Shown here: positions 1-5,830 of the stretch, one piece after another | Layout of the letters: the number at the start of each line of letters is the position of its first letter | Position numbering within the stretch: position 1 is the stretch's first letter | From: REEP01 sp964603915 | GTDB lineage: Bacteria; Pseudomonadota; Alphaproteobacteria; Rhodospirillales; Defluviicoccaceae | Length of the DNA: 6,993 bases | Reading direction: 5' to 3' | Assembly (NCBI GenBank): GCA_964603915.1 | Contig: CAZRWU010000165.1 | Location: 1 to 6,993, forward strand | Notes under the pieces: generated by a model | What the model saw: the letters and a program-made list of their open reading frames with translations, nothing else | Databases searched by the model: none | Told to the model about the DNA's origin: nothing | Position numbers and translations under genes: made by a program

Positions 1-14
1 CGGGCGAGGAATAG
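1..14 (+). CDS. Possible 3' end of an upstream gene (last three codons)
   Basis: Reading from base 3 gives Gly-Glu-Glu followed by a TAG stop at 12-14, leaving a 38-bp gap before pth. In many alphaproteobacteria the gene just before pth is rplY (50S ribosomal protein L25/CTC), whose tail is often acidic, so this could be its end. Three codons cannot establish identity; the synteny argument is established knowledge, and its application here is inference. Confidence 0.22.
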
Positions 15-52
15 ACGGCAGCGCCGGGCTTACGCGAACCTGCTTAAGGAGG

Positions 53-715
53 ATGGCTTCGTCTTTACCGTTACTGGTCGTGGGACTGGGCAATCCCGGT
101 CCCAGATACCGGGACAACCGTCACAATATCGGTTTTATGGCCGTTGATGCGATTGCCAGACGTCACGGCTTTGCCCCGTTTCGCGCGCGCTTTCAAGGCG
201 AGCTTGCCGAAGGCGCGATCGCCGGCATTCGCGTTCTCATTTTGAAACCGATGACGTTCATGAACGAATCCGGGCGCTCGGTCGTCGCCGCCGCGCGGTT
301 CTTCAAGCTTCCCGTCGAAAGGATCGTTGTCTTCCATGACGAACTCGATCTCGCCGAAGGCAAGGTTCGCGTCAAGGACGGCGGCGGCCATGCCGGCCAT
401 AACGGATTGCGAAGCCTGCACGCACATCTTGGCCCCGACTATCGCCGGGTGCGGCTCGGGATTGGTCATCCGGGCGATAAGAACCGGGTCGTCGACTATG
501 TACTGAAGGATTTCACGCAAGCCGACGCCGACTGGCTCGACCCGCTGCTCGACGCCGTCGCCGACAACTTTCCGTTCCTCGTCAAGGGCGACGCGTCGAC
601 GTTCATGAGCAAGGTGGCCCTCGCCGTGAATCCGCCGAAGGCGCGGCCGTCGAGCGAAGATGGGGCGGCGGCCGGCGTTGAACGCGAGTCGACGAGAGGA
701 CCGGATGGGGTTTAA
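53..715 (+). CDS. pth: Peptidyl-tRNA hydrolase (Pth)
   Basis: Cytosolic esterase that cleaves the ester bond of peptidyl-tRNAs dropped from stalled ribosomes, recycling tRNA. The 220-residue product opens with the family signature VVGLGNPGPRY (residues 9-19) and NRHNIGF (22-28). H24 matches the catalytic His (E. coli H20), N14 the E. coli N10, N71 in TFMNESG the substrate-binding Asn, D96 in FHDELD the E. coli D93 that orients the His, and H116-N117 in GHNGLRS the H113-N114 pair. The body ends near residue 190; the last 30 residues are a polar, low-complexity tail, making it longer than the 194-residue E. coli enzyme. The ATG at 53 is the only start that keeps the signature. A strong AAGGAGG lies directly against it (46-52) with almost no spacing, and no better in-frame start exists upstream or just downstream. 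The end overlaps ychF by 11 bp, so the two are probably co-transcribed and translationally coupled. Confidence 0.97.
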   Translation: MASSLPLLVVGLGNPGPRYRDNRHNIGFMAVDAIARRHGFAPFRARFQGELAEGAIAGIRVLILKPMTFMNESGRSVVAAARFFKLPVERIVVFHDELDLAEGKVRVKDGGGHAGHNGLRSLHAHLGPDYRRVRLGIGHPGDKNRVVDYVLKDFTQADADWLDPLLDAVADNFPFLVKGDASTFMSKVALAVNPPKARPSSEDGAAAGVERESTRGPDGV

Positions 716-1805
716 CTGCGGCATTGTCGGGCTTCCGAACGTCGGCAAGTCGTCGTTGTTCAACGCGCTGACCGCCACTGCCGCTGCGGAAGCCGCGAAC
801 TTCCCGTTCACGACGATCGAGCCGAACGTCGGCCGGGTCGCGGTTCCCGATGATCGGCTCGAAAAGATCAGCGCCATCTCGAAATCGCAAAAGACCGTCC
901 CGACGCAACTGGAGTTTGTCGACATTGCCGGCTTGGTCCATGGCGCCAGCCGGGGAGAAGGGCTCGGCAACAAGTTCCTCGCCAACATTCGCGAGGTCGA
1001 CGCCATCGTCCACGTGCTGCGGTGCTTCGAGGACGAAGGCGTGACCCATATCTCCGGTTCCGTCGACCCGCTGCGCGATGCCGAGGTTGTCGAGACGGAG
1101 TTGATGCTTGCCGATCTTGACAGCCTGGAGCGCCGGGTCGCGTCGTTGGTCAAGCGCGCGCGAGGGGGCGATCGCGAGGCGAAGGATCTGTCGGCGGTCG
1201 CCGAACGAGCGCTTGAGGCGTTGCGGGATGGCCGTCCGGCGCGCGTCGTTCCGATCGGCGAGGACGAGCGAAAGGCCTTCGGCAGCCTGCAACTGCTGAC
1301 GGCCAAACCGGTGCTGTTCGTGTGCAACGTCGATGAAGACAGCGCCGCTTCCGGCAACATCTGGTCCCAGCGCGTCGCGACGCGGGCGGCCGAGGACGGC
1401 GCGGAGGCGGTGGCGATCTCGGCGCGGATCGAGGCCGAAATTGCCGAGATCGGCGATGACGGGGAAAAGGCGGCTTTTTTGGACTCTCTCGGGTTGGCGG
1501 AGACTGGCCTGACCCGGGTCATCGGAGCCGGCTACCGGCTTCTCGATCTGATCACGTTCTTCACCTCCGGCCCCAAGGAGACGCGGGCATGGACGGTCGA
1601 GCAGGGCGCGAAGGCGCCGAGCGCCGCGGGCAAAATCCACACCGATTTCGAGCGTGGCTTCATCCGCGCCGAAACGATTTCCTGCGCCGATTTCATAGCC
1701 TGCGGCGGCGAGCAGGGCGCCCGGGAAGCGGGCCGGATCCGTCAGGAAGGCCGCGATTATGTCGTCCAGGACGGCGACGTCATTCTGTTCCGGTTCAACG
1801 TCTAG
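705..1805 (+). CDS. ychF: Redox-regulated ribosome-associated ATPase YchF (OLA1 family)
   Basis: TRAFAC-class P-loop NTPase that binds ribosomes and prefers ATP to GTP; in E. coli it is linked to the oxidative stress response. The 366-residue product matches the usual length of about 363. It has the Walker A motif GLPNVGKSS (residues 9-17), the switch region FPFTTIEPN (33-41), the G3 motif DIAG (73-76) followed by LVHGAS, and NVDE (208-211) in place of the GTPase NKxD, the change that accounts for ATP specificity. A helical coiled-coil insertion spans roughly 125-195, and a C-terminal TGS domain spans about 280-366, ending in the typical DGDVILFRFNV. I chose the ATG at 705 because MGFNCGIVGLPN is the family N-terminus and GAGAGGA (694-700) lies 4 bases upstream. 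An in-frame ATG at 660 would add 15 atypical residues inside pth. The start overlaps the pth stop by 11 bp, as expected for the conserved pth-ychF pair. No terminator is visible after the stop; the transposase remnant begins at once. Confidence 0.97.
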   Translation: MGFNCGIVGLPNVGKSSLFNALTATAAAEAANFPFTTIEPNVGRVAVPDDRLEKISAISKSQKTVPTQLEFVDIAGLVHGASRGEGLGNKFLANIREVDAIVHVLRCFEDEGVTHISGSVDPLRDAEVVETELMLADLDSLERRVASLVKRARGGDREAKDLSAVAERALEALRDGRPARVVPIGEDERKAFGSLQLLTAKPVLFVCNVDEDSAASGNIWSQRVATRAAEDGAEAVAISARIEAEIAEIGDDGEKAAFLDSLGLAETGLTRVIGAGYRLLDLITFFTSGPKETRAWTVEQGAKAPSAAGKIHTDFERGFIRAETISCADFIACGGEQGAREAGRIRQEGRDYVVQDGDVILFRFNV

Positions 1806-1892
1806 CTGTCAAGTTCCGACACCTCCTTTGCGCTGATGACGGCGCGTTGTGCCTCGGCCGTGACGGCCGCCACGTGGCTGGGGTCGGGCGGG
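1806..1892. other. Non-matching junction segment with two abutting palindromes
   Basis: Between the ychF stop and the last recognisable transposase codon lie 87 bp that belong to neither gene. They contain the inverted repeat CGGCCGT-G-ACGGCCG (1855-1869) and, sharing its last base, the perfect 10-bp palindrome GCCACGTGGC (1869-1878). There is no T-run after them, so they do not look like an intrinsic terminator, though they are placed where one for pth-ychF would be expected. They may be a relic of the IS, a protein binding site, or chance in G+C-rich DNA. Confidence 0.45.
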
Positions 1893-2429
1893 TGTTTCCT
1901 CATCCTTGACCGCCAGGTGAACCATCCGCGAGGCGCGGTCGATGGCGACGTATAGAAAGCGCTGGCGCGGGCCCCGACCGATCACATGCAGCTTGGGCAG
2001 GTGTTTGATGTCGATGTGGATGAAACCGAGGTCGTAGGGCTTGAACGCCCGGGGCTCTTTGTGCGGCGTGGTGGGCGATGGCCGGGGGAGCCGGTGCAAT
2101 CCTTCGCTCTTGAGGATGCGGTAGATGGAGTCACGGTTAAGGTGCGGGAAAAAGTGACACGCCGTGAAGGTGAGATCGTCGAGGGCGAAGCCGGTCATTC
2201 GGCGCAGTTCGCAGACAATGGCCCGCTCCTCGTCGGTGGCGCGCCAGCGCAAGCGCCGCGGCCGCGCCGAGCGATCCTGGCAATCGTCGGGACCGCGTTT
2301 GCGTCACTTGCGGATGGTCTCGCTGCTGACCCCGAAGCGGCGCGCCAGCACGCCTGTCGGCTCAAGCGAGCGGGCGATCTCCTGACGGACGGCCGGGGTG
2401 GTGCGGGCACGGGGATGAATGGCAAACAT
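1809..2429 (-). pseudogene. IS481-family transposase, nonsense-interrupted and 3'-truncated
   Basis: A DDE/integrase-fold transposase gene that has lost function. Translation would start at the ATG at 2427-2429, preceded by GGGAGG at good spacing. Codons 1-41 carry an N-terminal helix-turn-helix (VLARRFGVSSETIRK, about residues 27-41). Codon 42 is TGA (2304-2306) where the family has Trp (RKWRKRGPDD), a single-base change. The same frame then continues with DRSARPRRLRWRATDEE, a second winged-helix region, and the start of the catalytic core: PYDLGFIHIDIKHLPKLH, with the first catalytic Asp at about residue 140, then FLYVAIDRASR and VHLAVKDEET. After KDEET (near 1893) family similarity stops. 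The frame runs through unrelated Arg/Gly-rich sequence to a TGA at 1809-1811. The second Asp (LTDNG region) and the Glu are missing, so the product would be inactive even with readthrough. Intact relatives are usually above 300 residues; about 179 are recognisable here. Family assignment is from remembered motifs. Confidence 0.85.
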
Positions 2430-2455
2430 CAGAACCTCCCTTTGCAAGGAGATGA

Positions 2456-2662
2456 GCGTTCAGGCTGCTCAAAGCGCCAAGCGTATTCCTCAATAGCCCA
2501 ACGCACCCGATCCCAACAACGTTCCGCTACCTGACAGAGAACAATCGCCCCAAAGTTGTGCCGTTTGAAGGTGCAACAGGATCGGCTTACTTCCGCCTTT
2601 TCGCACCGATCGTACCAGAGAAAGACTGGATTACGATCTATGCGGAGGATAAAGGAACGTAA
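2456..2662 (+). pseudogene. C-terminal remnant of an unidentified gene
   Basis: An open + strand frame with no start codon and no ribosome binding site runs to a TAA at 2660-2662. Its last 50 or so residues read like a real protein end: TTFRYLTENNRPKVVPFEG (from 2516), then SAYFRLFAPIVPEKDWITIY and AEDKGT. Composition is balanced, with mixed hydrophobic and charged residues and no run of Arg/Pro as in the shadow frames nearby. The frame is closed upstream by a TGA at 2453-2455, within the 5' leader of the transposase remnant, so the 5' part of the gene was probably lost when the mobile element arrived or decayed. I do not recognise the family. The opposite strand (2429-2689) is also open but gives a Cys/Arg-rich, less protein-like product. 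The reading as a gene fossil is inference. Confidence 0.35.
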
Positions 2663-2731
2663 TGCGCCATCGTGAGTTTGCCGCAGCAACAGTGGCGCGG
2701 TCGTGTCGTCGAGAATGCAAGCAAGTTGCGG

Positions 2732-3028
2732 CTACTTCCTGCGCAGGCGTTTGGCGTTGGCGACGACGGCGCGGTGCCAAGGCGCGATCGCTTTCGTCGC
2801 GGTGTCCTTGCGCTTGCCGGCTCCCGGCTTGGTGAGCACCACGGCGGTTTCCATCGCCGCCTTCGCCTTTTCCGCAACCATGCGCTGATATTCCGCGGAG
2901 GAACAGCCGCCCGAGAGCATCATCTCCGTCCGGCGGGCAATGGTCTCGGCCGATGCCGTGGCCATCTGGAAGAACATCATCGGCAGGGACGTCGCGGTCC
3001 GGCGTTTCGGCGTTCGCCGCTTTTTCAT
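2732..3028 (-). CDS. Small basic phasin-like hypothetical protein
   Basis: A 98-residue protein with a basic N-terminus (MKKRRTPKRR), a central amphipathic helical stretch (about residues 14-65, with LPMMFFQMATASAETIARR and SSAEYQRMVAEKAKAAMETA), and a basic C-terminus (APWHRAVVANAKRLRRK, about 82-98). The layout resembles short alphaproteobacterial phasin-like proteins that share an xRRTxMM-x(3)-CS-x-AEYQRMV-x-EK core and an APWHxxxxANARRL tail. These are often linked by annotation to polyhydroxyalkanoate granules, but I know of no firm function. The start at 3028 is supported by AAGAGG ending 6 bases before the ATG. The codon choice is G+C-rich like the core genes, so the gene looks native and intact, unlike its two neighbours. 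It stands alone, divergent from the A+T-rich membrane gene and reading toward the gene remnant. The 69 bp between its stop and the gene remnant hold no clear terminator. Confidence 0.7.
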   Translation of the reverse strand: MKKRRTPKRRTATSLPMMFFQMATASAETIARRTEMMLSGGCSSAEYQRMVAEKAKAAMETAVVLTKPGAGKRKDTATKAIAPWHRAVVANAKRLRRK

Positions 3029-3075
3029 GATTAACCTCTTAACCGTAGTGGAGAGCCCGTAGACGTCTTGAAAAT

Positions 3076-3081
3076 AATATA
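3076..3081 (-). promoter_or_regulatory. Candidate -10 element for the phasin-like gene
   Basis: TATATT on the minus strand sits about 48 bp upstream of the ATG at 3028, in the A+T-rich gap 3029-3131. The hexamer at the right distance upstream, ATGCAA, is a poor -35, so this is a weak, position-based prediction. Confidence 0.28.
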
Positions 3082-3174
3082 GTGCATCAACGCATTTTTT
3101 GCATTAGCACTTTCCTAAATTGGCTCATTGAGTGCTCTTTTCTACAATAAATCCAGGTCGGACGACAGACCTCA

Positions 3175-3194
3175 AAGGTGGCCGCCCCCACCTT
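3175..3194 (+). promoter_or_regulatory. Hairpin in the leader of the membrane-protein gene
   Basis: AAGGTGG (3175-3181) can pair with CCACCTT (3188-3194) across a 6-base loop. A second, shorter inverted repeat, AGGTC/GACCT (3155-3159 and 3168-3172), lies just upstream. Both fall in a G+C-rich patch of about 100 bp that precedes the ATG at 3234. There is no T-run, so an intrinsic terminator is unlikely; an RNA leader structure or a binding site is possible. Confidence 0.35.
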
Positions 3195-3233
3195 GATCGC
3201 TCCTGTGTCATCGCTCGTTTGAGAAAAATCGCA

Positions 3234-4475
3234 ATGAATAACGGTATTGCTAAATCTTCAGAAATAAATAATAGAGAAAAATCTCAGATTTTTACTATTA
3301 TATCATCGTATTTAATAGATGTTTTTCTTAAATCTTTACCTATTGCTACAGTGACGCTAAGTATATTTACATATTACATTCTACTTGGTTATACATCCAC
3401 ATATTCTATTCCTTTCCCATTCACCTTTATCCCTAACATGATAATGCTGTCTGCGGTCATAGCCCTACCACTAATACTGACAGCAGTCTTATGCATTTTG
3501 CCAATTTATATGGGGTTGTTCGCCTCACAAGAAAGTTATAGATTGATGAAATGGGCCTCAGAAGGAGGTCTTGTTCGATTTAGGCTTTTCTCGAAAGTCC
3601 TAAGGCAATTTTTCAACATTTTCACTCCACTCATTACGTGCTATATTCTCATCATAGTTCGAATTTTATTTCCTGATACCAGAGAATTTTTTCTCAATTT
3701 TACATTAATTACAATATTATTTATTTTTTTGATTCAAGCTTGGCTCTTACTGCAAATGTTTTACTTTAAGAAGGACCGAAAAAATATTATCGAGAGACAT
3801 AGTACAAATAAAAAAGATGATTTATGCTCCTCAGTTTTTTACATATATGCTTTTAATATATTTTCTATATTTTGGCTGATAGCTATGTTTTTTACTTTAA
3901 TAAAAGTTCCAGCTATAGCGAACTATGATACTAATAACCCAAATATTGTAGTTGCGCTTATGTTTTTATGTTTACTTTTTATACAGTTTGCGATGTTTTA
4001 TATAGGCGTACGAGCAGGCTGGCGCGGAATACTTGTTTTGGCTTTCATATTCATGTTGATTTTACTGTTCATCTATCCAGGTGGTATTTCTTTCATGACA
4101 GGGGCACTCAGAGCGCATAACCTGGGCGGTGGTATAGTCGCAACCCTGTTCATCAAAGGAAACGCCTGTCAGCATTTGGACGATGTAGTGGAGACAACGG
4201 ATGGGGTTGGCTCGGAAGCTGTTTGTACGACGAAACCTATCGCCATTTTGCTCGACGTCGGTGGAACAATTCATTTTAAAAGGTTGTCACGCGTTGTTGC
4301 GGCGACGGAGGCCAATGAACAACAAATTCCAAGCGACGAACAAGATAATCAATTAAAAAGCGATGGCGAGACAGTGTGGTCGATTGACAAAAATTTTATT
4401 ACAGGGATGAAATTTTATTCAAGAGGAAAGCCAGAACTGTTAGTATTTCCGGATCTAAATTCTGATTCTTCATAA
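3234..4475 (+). CDS. Orphan polytopic membrane protein, A+T-rich, function unknown
   Basis: I do not recognise this 413-residue protein. The N-terminal 285 residues are strongly hydrophobic, with about seven likely membrane spans near 33-53, 69-97, 126-146, 152-177, 200-223, 237-258 and 264-287, and basic loops such as RLMKWASEGGLVRFR (103-117) and KKDRKNIIERH (179-189). A soluble C-terminal domain (about 298-413) starts with LGGGIVATLFIKG and contains PIAILLDVGGTIHFKR (335-350), which resembles the small beta-strand tails after membrane domains in scattered bacterial orphan proteins; that likeness is impressionistic. It ends with an acidic, Gln/Asn-rich stretch and PELLVFPDLNSDSS. Lys, Ile, Phe and Asn are far commoner than in neighbouring products, and 3841-3900 is about 20% G+C by count, so horizontal origin is likely. 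The ATG at 3234 is preferred; an in-frame GTG at 3132 would add 34 polar residues encoded by G+C-richer sequence. Neither has a good ribosome binding site. No partner gene lies beside it. Confidence 0.72.
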   Translation: MNNGIAKSSEINNREKSQIFTIISSYLIDVFLKSLPIATVTLSIFTYYILLGYTSTYSIPFPFTFIPNMIMLSAVIALPLILTAVLCILPIYMGLFASQESYRLMKWASEGGLVRFRLFSKVLRQFFNIFTPLITCYILIIVRILFPDTREFFLNFTLITILFIFLIQAWLLLQMFYFKKDRKNIIERHSTNKKDDLCSSVFYIYAFNIFSIFWLIAMFFTLIKVPAIANYDTNNPNIVVALMFLCLLFIQFAMFYIGVRAGWRGILVLAFIFMLILLFIYPGGISFMTGALRAHNLGGGIVATLFIKGNACQHLDDVVETTDGVGSEAVCTTKPIAILLDVGGTIHFKRLSRVVAATEANEQQIPSDEQDNQLKSDGETVWSIDKNFITGMKFYSRGKPELLVFPDLNSDSS

Positions 4476-4543
4476 AGTCCAACAAAATTACTCTGTATAC
4501 GTTTCGAGCAGTATAATGTTACTATATGTAGCGTTGGAAAGGT
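4476..4543. other. Short A+T-rich gap between membrane gene and tRNA 3' end
   Basis: These 68 bp keep the A+T-rich character of the membrane gene up to the 3' end of tRNA-Met. TCCAAC (4478-4483) and GTTGGA (4533-4538) form an inverted repeat enclosing most of the gap. No T-tract terminator for either converging transcript is obvious. Direct comparison with the tRNA 3' end shows no second copy of it here. Confidence 0.4.
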
Positions 4544-4620
4544 TGGTAGCGGAGGAGGGACTCGAACCCCCGACACGCGGATTATGATTCCGCTGCTCTA
4601 ACCAACTGAGCTACTCCGCC
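4544..4620 (-). tRNA. tRNA-Met (anticodon CAT), elongator type
   Basis: Reading the minus strand gives a full cloverleaf: acceptor GGCGGAG (4614-4620) pairing with CTCCGCT through a terminal G-U, a D-arm GCTC...GAGC, an anticodon stem GCGGA/TCCGC with loop ATCATAA (anticodon CAT at 4584-4586), a five-base variable loop, and a T-arm with GGTTCGAGTCC. Discriminator A (4547) and an encoded CCA (4544-4546) complete the 3' end. The overall sequence matches alphaproteobacterial elongator tRNA-Met. An initiator is excluded by the paired 1-72 position and lack of the GGG/CCC anticodon stem pairs. A lysidine-modified tRNA-Ile2 also carries CAT but has a different acceptor and D-arm. Only the membrane gene lies beyond its 3' end, the usual side for island insertion. 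Confidence 0.95.
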
Positions 4621-4661
4621 CCCGAGGCTTCCGGCCGCGCATGATGGGGCCTTCCGGCTCG

Positions 4662-4689
4662 AATATGGCCGAATGGCGGGGGGTGTCAA
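4662..4689 (-). promoter_or_regulatory. Sigma-70-type promoter of tRNA-Met
   Basis: On the minus strand a consensus -35 TTGACA (4684-4689) is followed after 16 bases by CATATT (4662-4667; four of six matches to TATAAT). The predicted start lies about 35 bases upstream of the mature tRNA 5' end at 4620, a normal leader length. It is downstream of the acuI stop, which suggests that the tRNA is transcribed independently of acuI. Confidence 0.6.
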
Positions 4690-4776
4690 GCGCGAGAGGC
4701 CGGCCCGCTCCTTCCCGCCACCGGCCCATCCGCCGCCTCGGCAGGGTTCGTGGGGAGAACCGATCCCTCGCCCGGC

Positions 4777-5778
4777 TCAGGCGCGAACGTCGATCACCGT
4801 CCGCCCCTTGATCTCGCCCTTGAGGATCTTGCCGGCGTGCTCCGGGATCTCCTTGAGCGAGATCACCGAGACCATTTCGTCCAGCTTGTCCATCGGCAAC
4901 TCGCGGGCGAGGCGCGGCCACGCGACCAGGCGGCGCTCGCGCGGACAGGTTGCCGAGTCGATGCCGAGCAGGTTGACGCCGCGCAGCAGGAACGGCAGCA
5001 CCGAGGTGGTGAATTCGATGCCCGAGGCGTTGCCGACGGCGGCGCAACTGCCCCAATAGCAGATCGAGGGAATGACGCCGCCGAGGGTCTTGCCGCCGAC
5101 GTTCTCGATCACGCCGGACCAGCGCTCCGGCCCCAGCGGCCCCTTCGCCGCCGTGAGTTCGTCCCGGCCGACGATGGTCGCGGCGCCAAGTCCTTTCAGG
5201 TACTCGGCGGCCTCGGCGCTGCCGGTGGCGGCGGCGACGCGGTAGCCGAGGTTGGCGAGAAGGGCGACGGCAATGCTGCCGACGCCGCCGGACGCGCCGG
5301 TCACCAGCACCTCGCCCTTGTTGTCGGGCTTCAGGCCATGCTCCTCCAGCGCCATCAGCGCCAGCATCGCCGTGAAGCCGGCGGTGCCGATCGCCATCGC
5401 CTGCTTCAGCGACATTCCCTCGGGCAGCGGCACCAGCCAGTCGGCCTTGACCCGCGCCTTGGTCGCGTAGCCGCCCCAGTGGATCTCCCCTACCCGCCAG
5501 CCGGTCAGGACAACGTCGTCGCCGGGCTTGAATGCCGGCGACTCGGAGGATTCGACAACGCCGGAGAAATCGATGCCGGGGACGTGCGGATAGCTTCGCA
5601 CCAGCTTGCCGATGCCCTTGACGACCATGCCGTCCTTGTAGTTGAGGTCGGAATAATGAACCGCGACGACGACATCGCCGGCCGGCAGCGCGGCGTTGTC
5701 GAGGGTTGCGATGCGGGGTGAAACCTTGCCTTCCGACTCGTCGAGGACGAGGGCCTTGATGTCGGCGCTTGCGGCCAT
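4777..5778 (-). CDS. acuI: Acrylyl-CoA reductase-type NADPH oxidoreductase (AcuI/YhdH family)
   Basis: Zinc-free medium-chain dehydrogenase/reductase of the YhdH/AcuI branch. Characterised members reduce acryloyl-CoA to propionyl-CoA with NADPH, used in dimethylsulfoniopropionate and 3-hydroxypropionate catabolism and in acrylate detoxification. The 333-residue product shows the family's SDLNYKDGM (residues 43-51), YPHVPGIDFSGVV (63-75), WGGYATKARV (101-110), AIGTAGFTAMLALMALE (129-145), the dinucleotide-binding glycine motif VTGASGGVGS (159-168), and a PFLLRGVNLLGIDS segment in the C-terminal third. Length fits the family (about 325-335). I chose the ATG at 5778, preceded by GGAGGAG at good spacing, over an in-frame start at 5832 that adds 18 atypical residues. 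No DMSP-lyase or acuR gene is visible nearby, so the physiological substrate is not settled by context; general acrylyl-CoA detoxification is the safest reading. It follows pyrC on the same strand after 116 bp, with its own promoter-like signal. Confidence 0.9.
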   Translation of the reverse strand: MAASADIKALVLDESEGKVSPRIATLDNAALPAGDVVVAVHYSDLNYKDGMVVKGIGKLVRSYPHVPGIDFSGVVESSESPAFKPGDDVVLTGWRVGEIHWGGYATKARVKADWLVPLPEGMSLKQAMAIGTAGFTAMLALMALEEHGLKPDNKGEVLVTGASGGVGSIAVALLANLGYRVAAATGSAEAAEYLKGLGAATIVGRDELTAAKGPLGPERWSGVIENVGGKTLGGVIPSICYWGSCAAVGNASGIEFTTSVLPFLLRGVNLLGIDSATCPRERRLVAWPRLARELPMDKLDEMVSVISLKEIPEHAGKILKGEIKGRTVIDVRA

Positions 5779-5830
5779 GCTGCTCCTCCGCTGTGTTTCG
5801 CGGCCCGTTGATGCGGACCTTGCGGATGGC

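Larger units (their letters stand above)
1806..2446 (-). mobile_element. Degenerate IS481-family insertion sequence remnant
   Basis: This is the element-level view of the broken transposase: a right part carrying the ribosome binding site and the transposase 5' half, and a left part (1806-1892) that no longer matches the family. The left boundary is abrupt, with the ychF stop codon itself lying in CTAG (1802-1805). IS481 relatives are known to favour CTAG-containing targets, which fits insertion just after the gene. I could not find matching terminal inverted repeats or a second CTAG copy on the right, so both ends are approximate and the element has probably lost its transposase-C-terminal half. 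It cannot move by itself. Confidence 0.6.

Noticed and set aside
71..1522. Very long open frame on the minus strand opposite pth and ychF
   Set aside because: It is antisense to two unmistakable genes, is rich in Ser/Arg/Ala, and shows no family motifs; long antisense frames are usual in G+C-rich DNA.
1893..1905. Minus-strand ATG near 1904 starting a 33-residue product (MRKHPPDPSHVAA...) as a small gene
   Set aside because: It overlaps the transposase frame, ends within the ychF stop region, has no ribosome binding site and no known relative; it is more likely junction noise.
2664..2698. GCGCCA/TGGCGC inverted repeat as a terminator for the phasin-like gene
   Set aside because: The stem is six base pairs with a 23-base loop and no T-run on either strand.
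2645..2905. Repeats of GCGGAGGA (2642-2649 and 2895-2902) as att copies of the tRNA-Met 3' end
   Set aside because: Only eight bases match the tRNA, the core resembles common G+C-rich and ribosome-binding-like sequence, and no integrase gene is in view.
4544..4620. tRNA-Ile2 (lysidine-modified CAT) as an alternative identity
   Set aside because: Acceptor stem, D-arm and overall sequence fit alphaproteobacterial elongator tRNA-Met.
4750..5721. Open frame on the + strand opposite acuI
   Set aside because: Antisense shadow of a well-supported gene, with no recognisable domain and no ribosome binding site.
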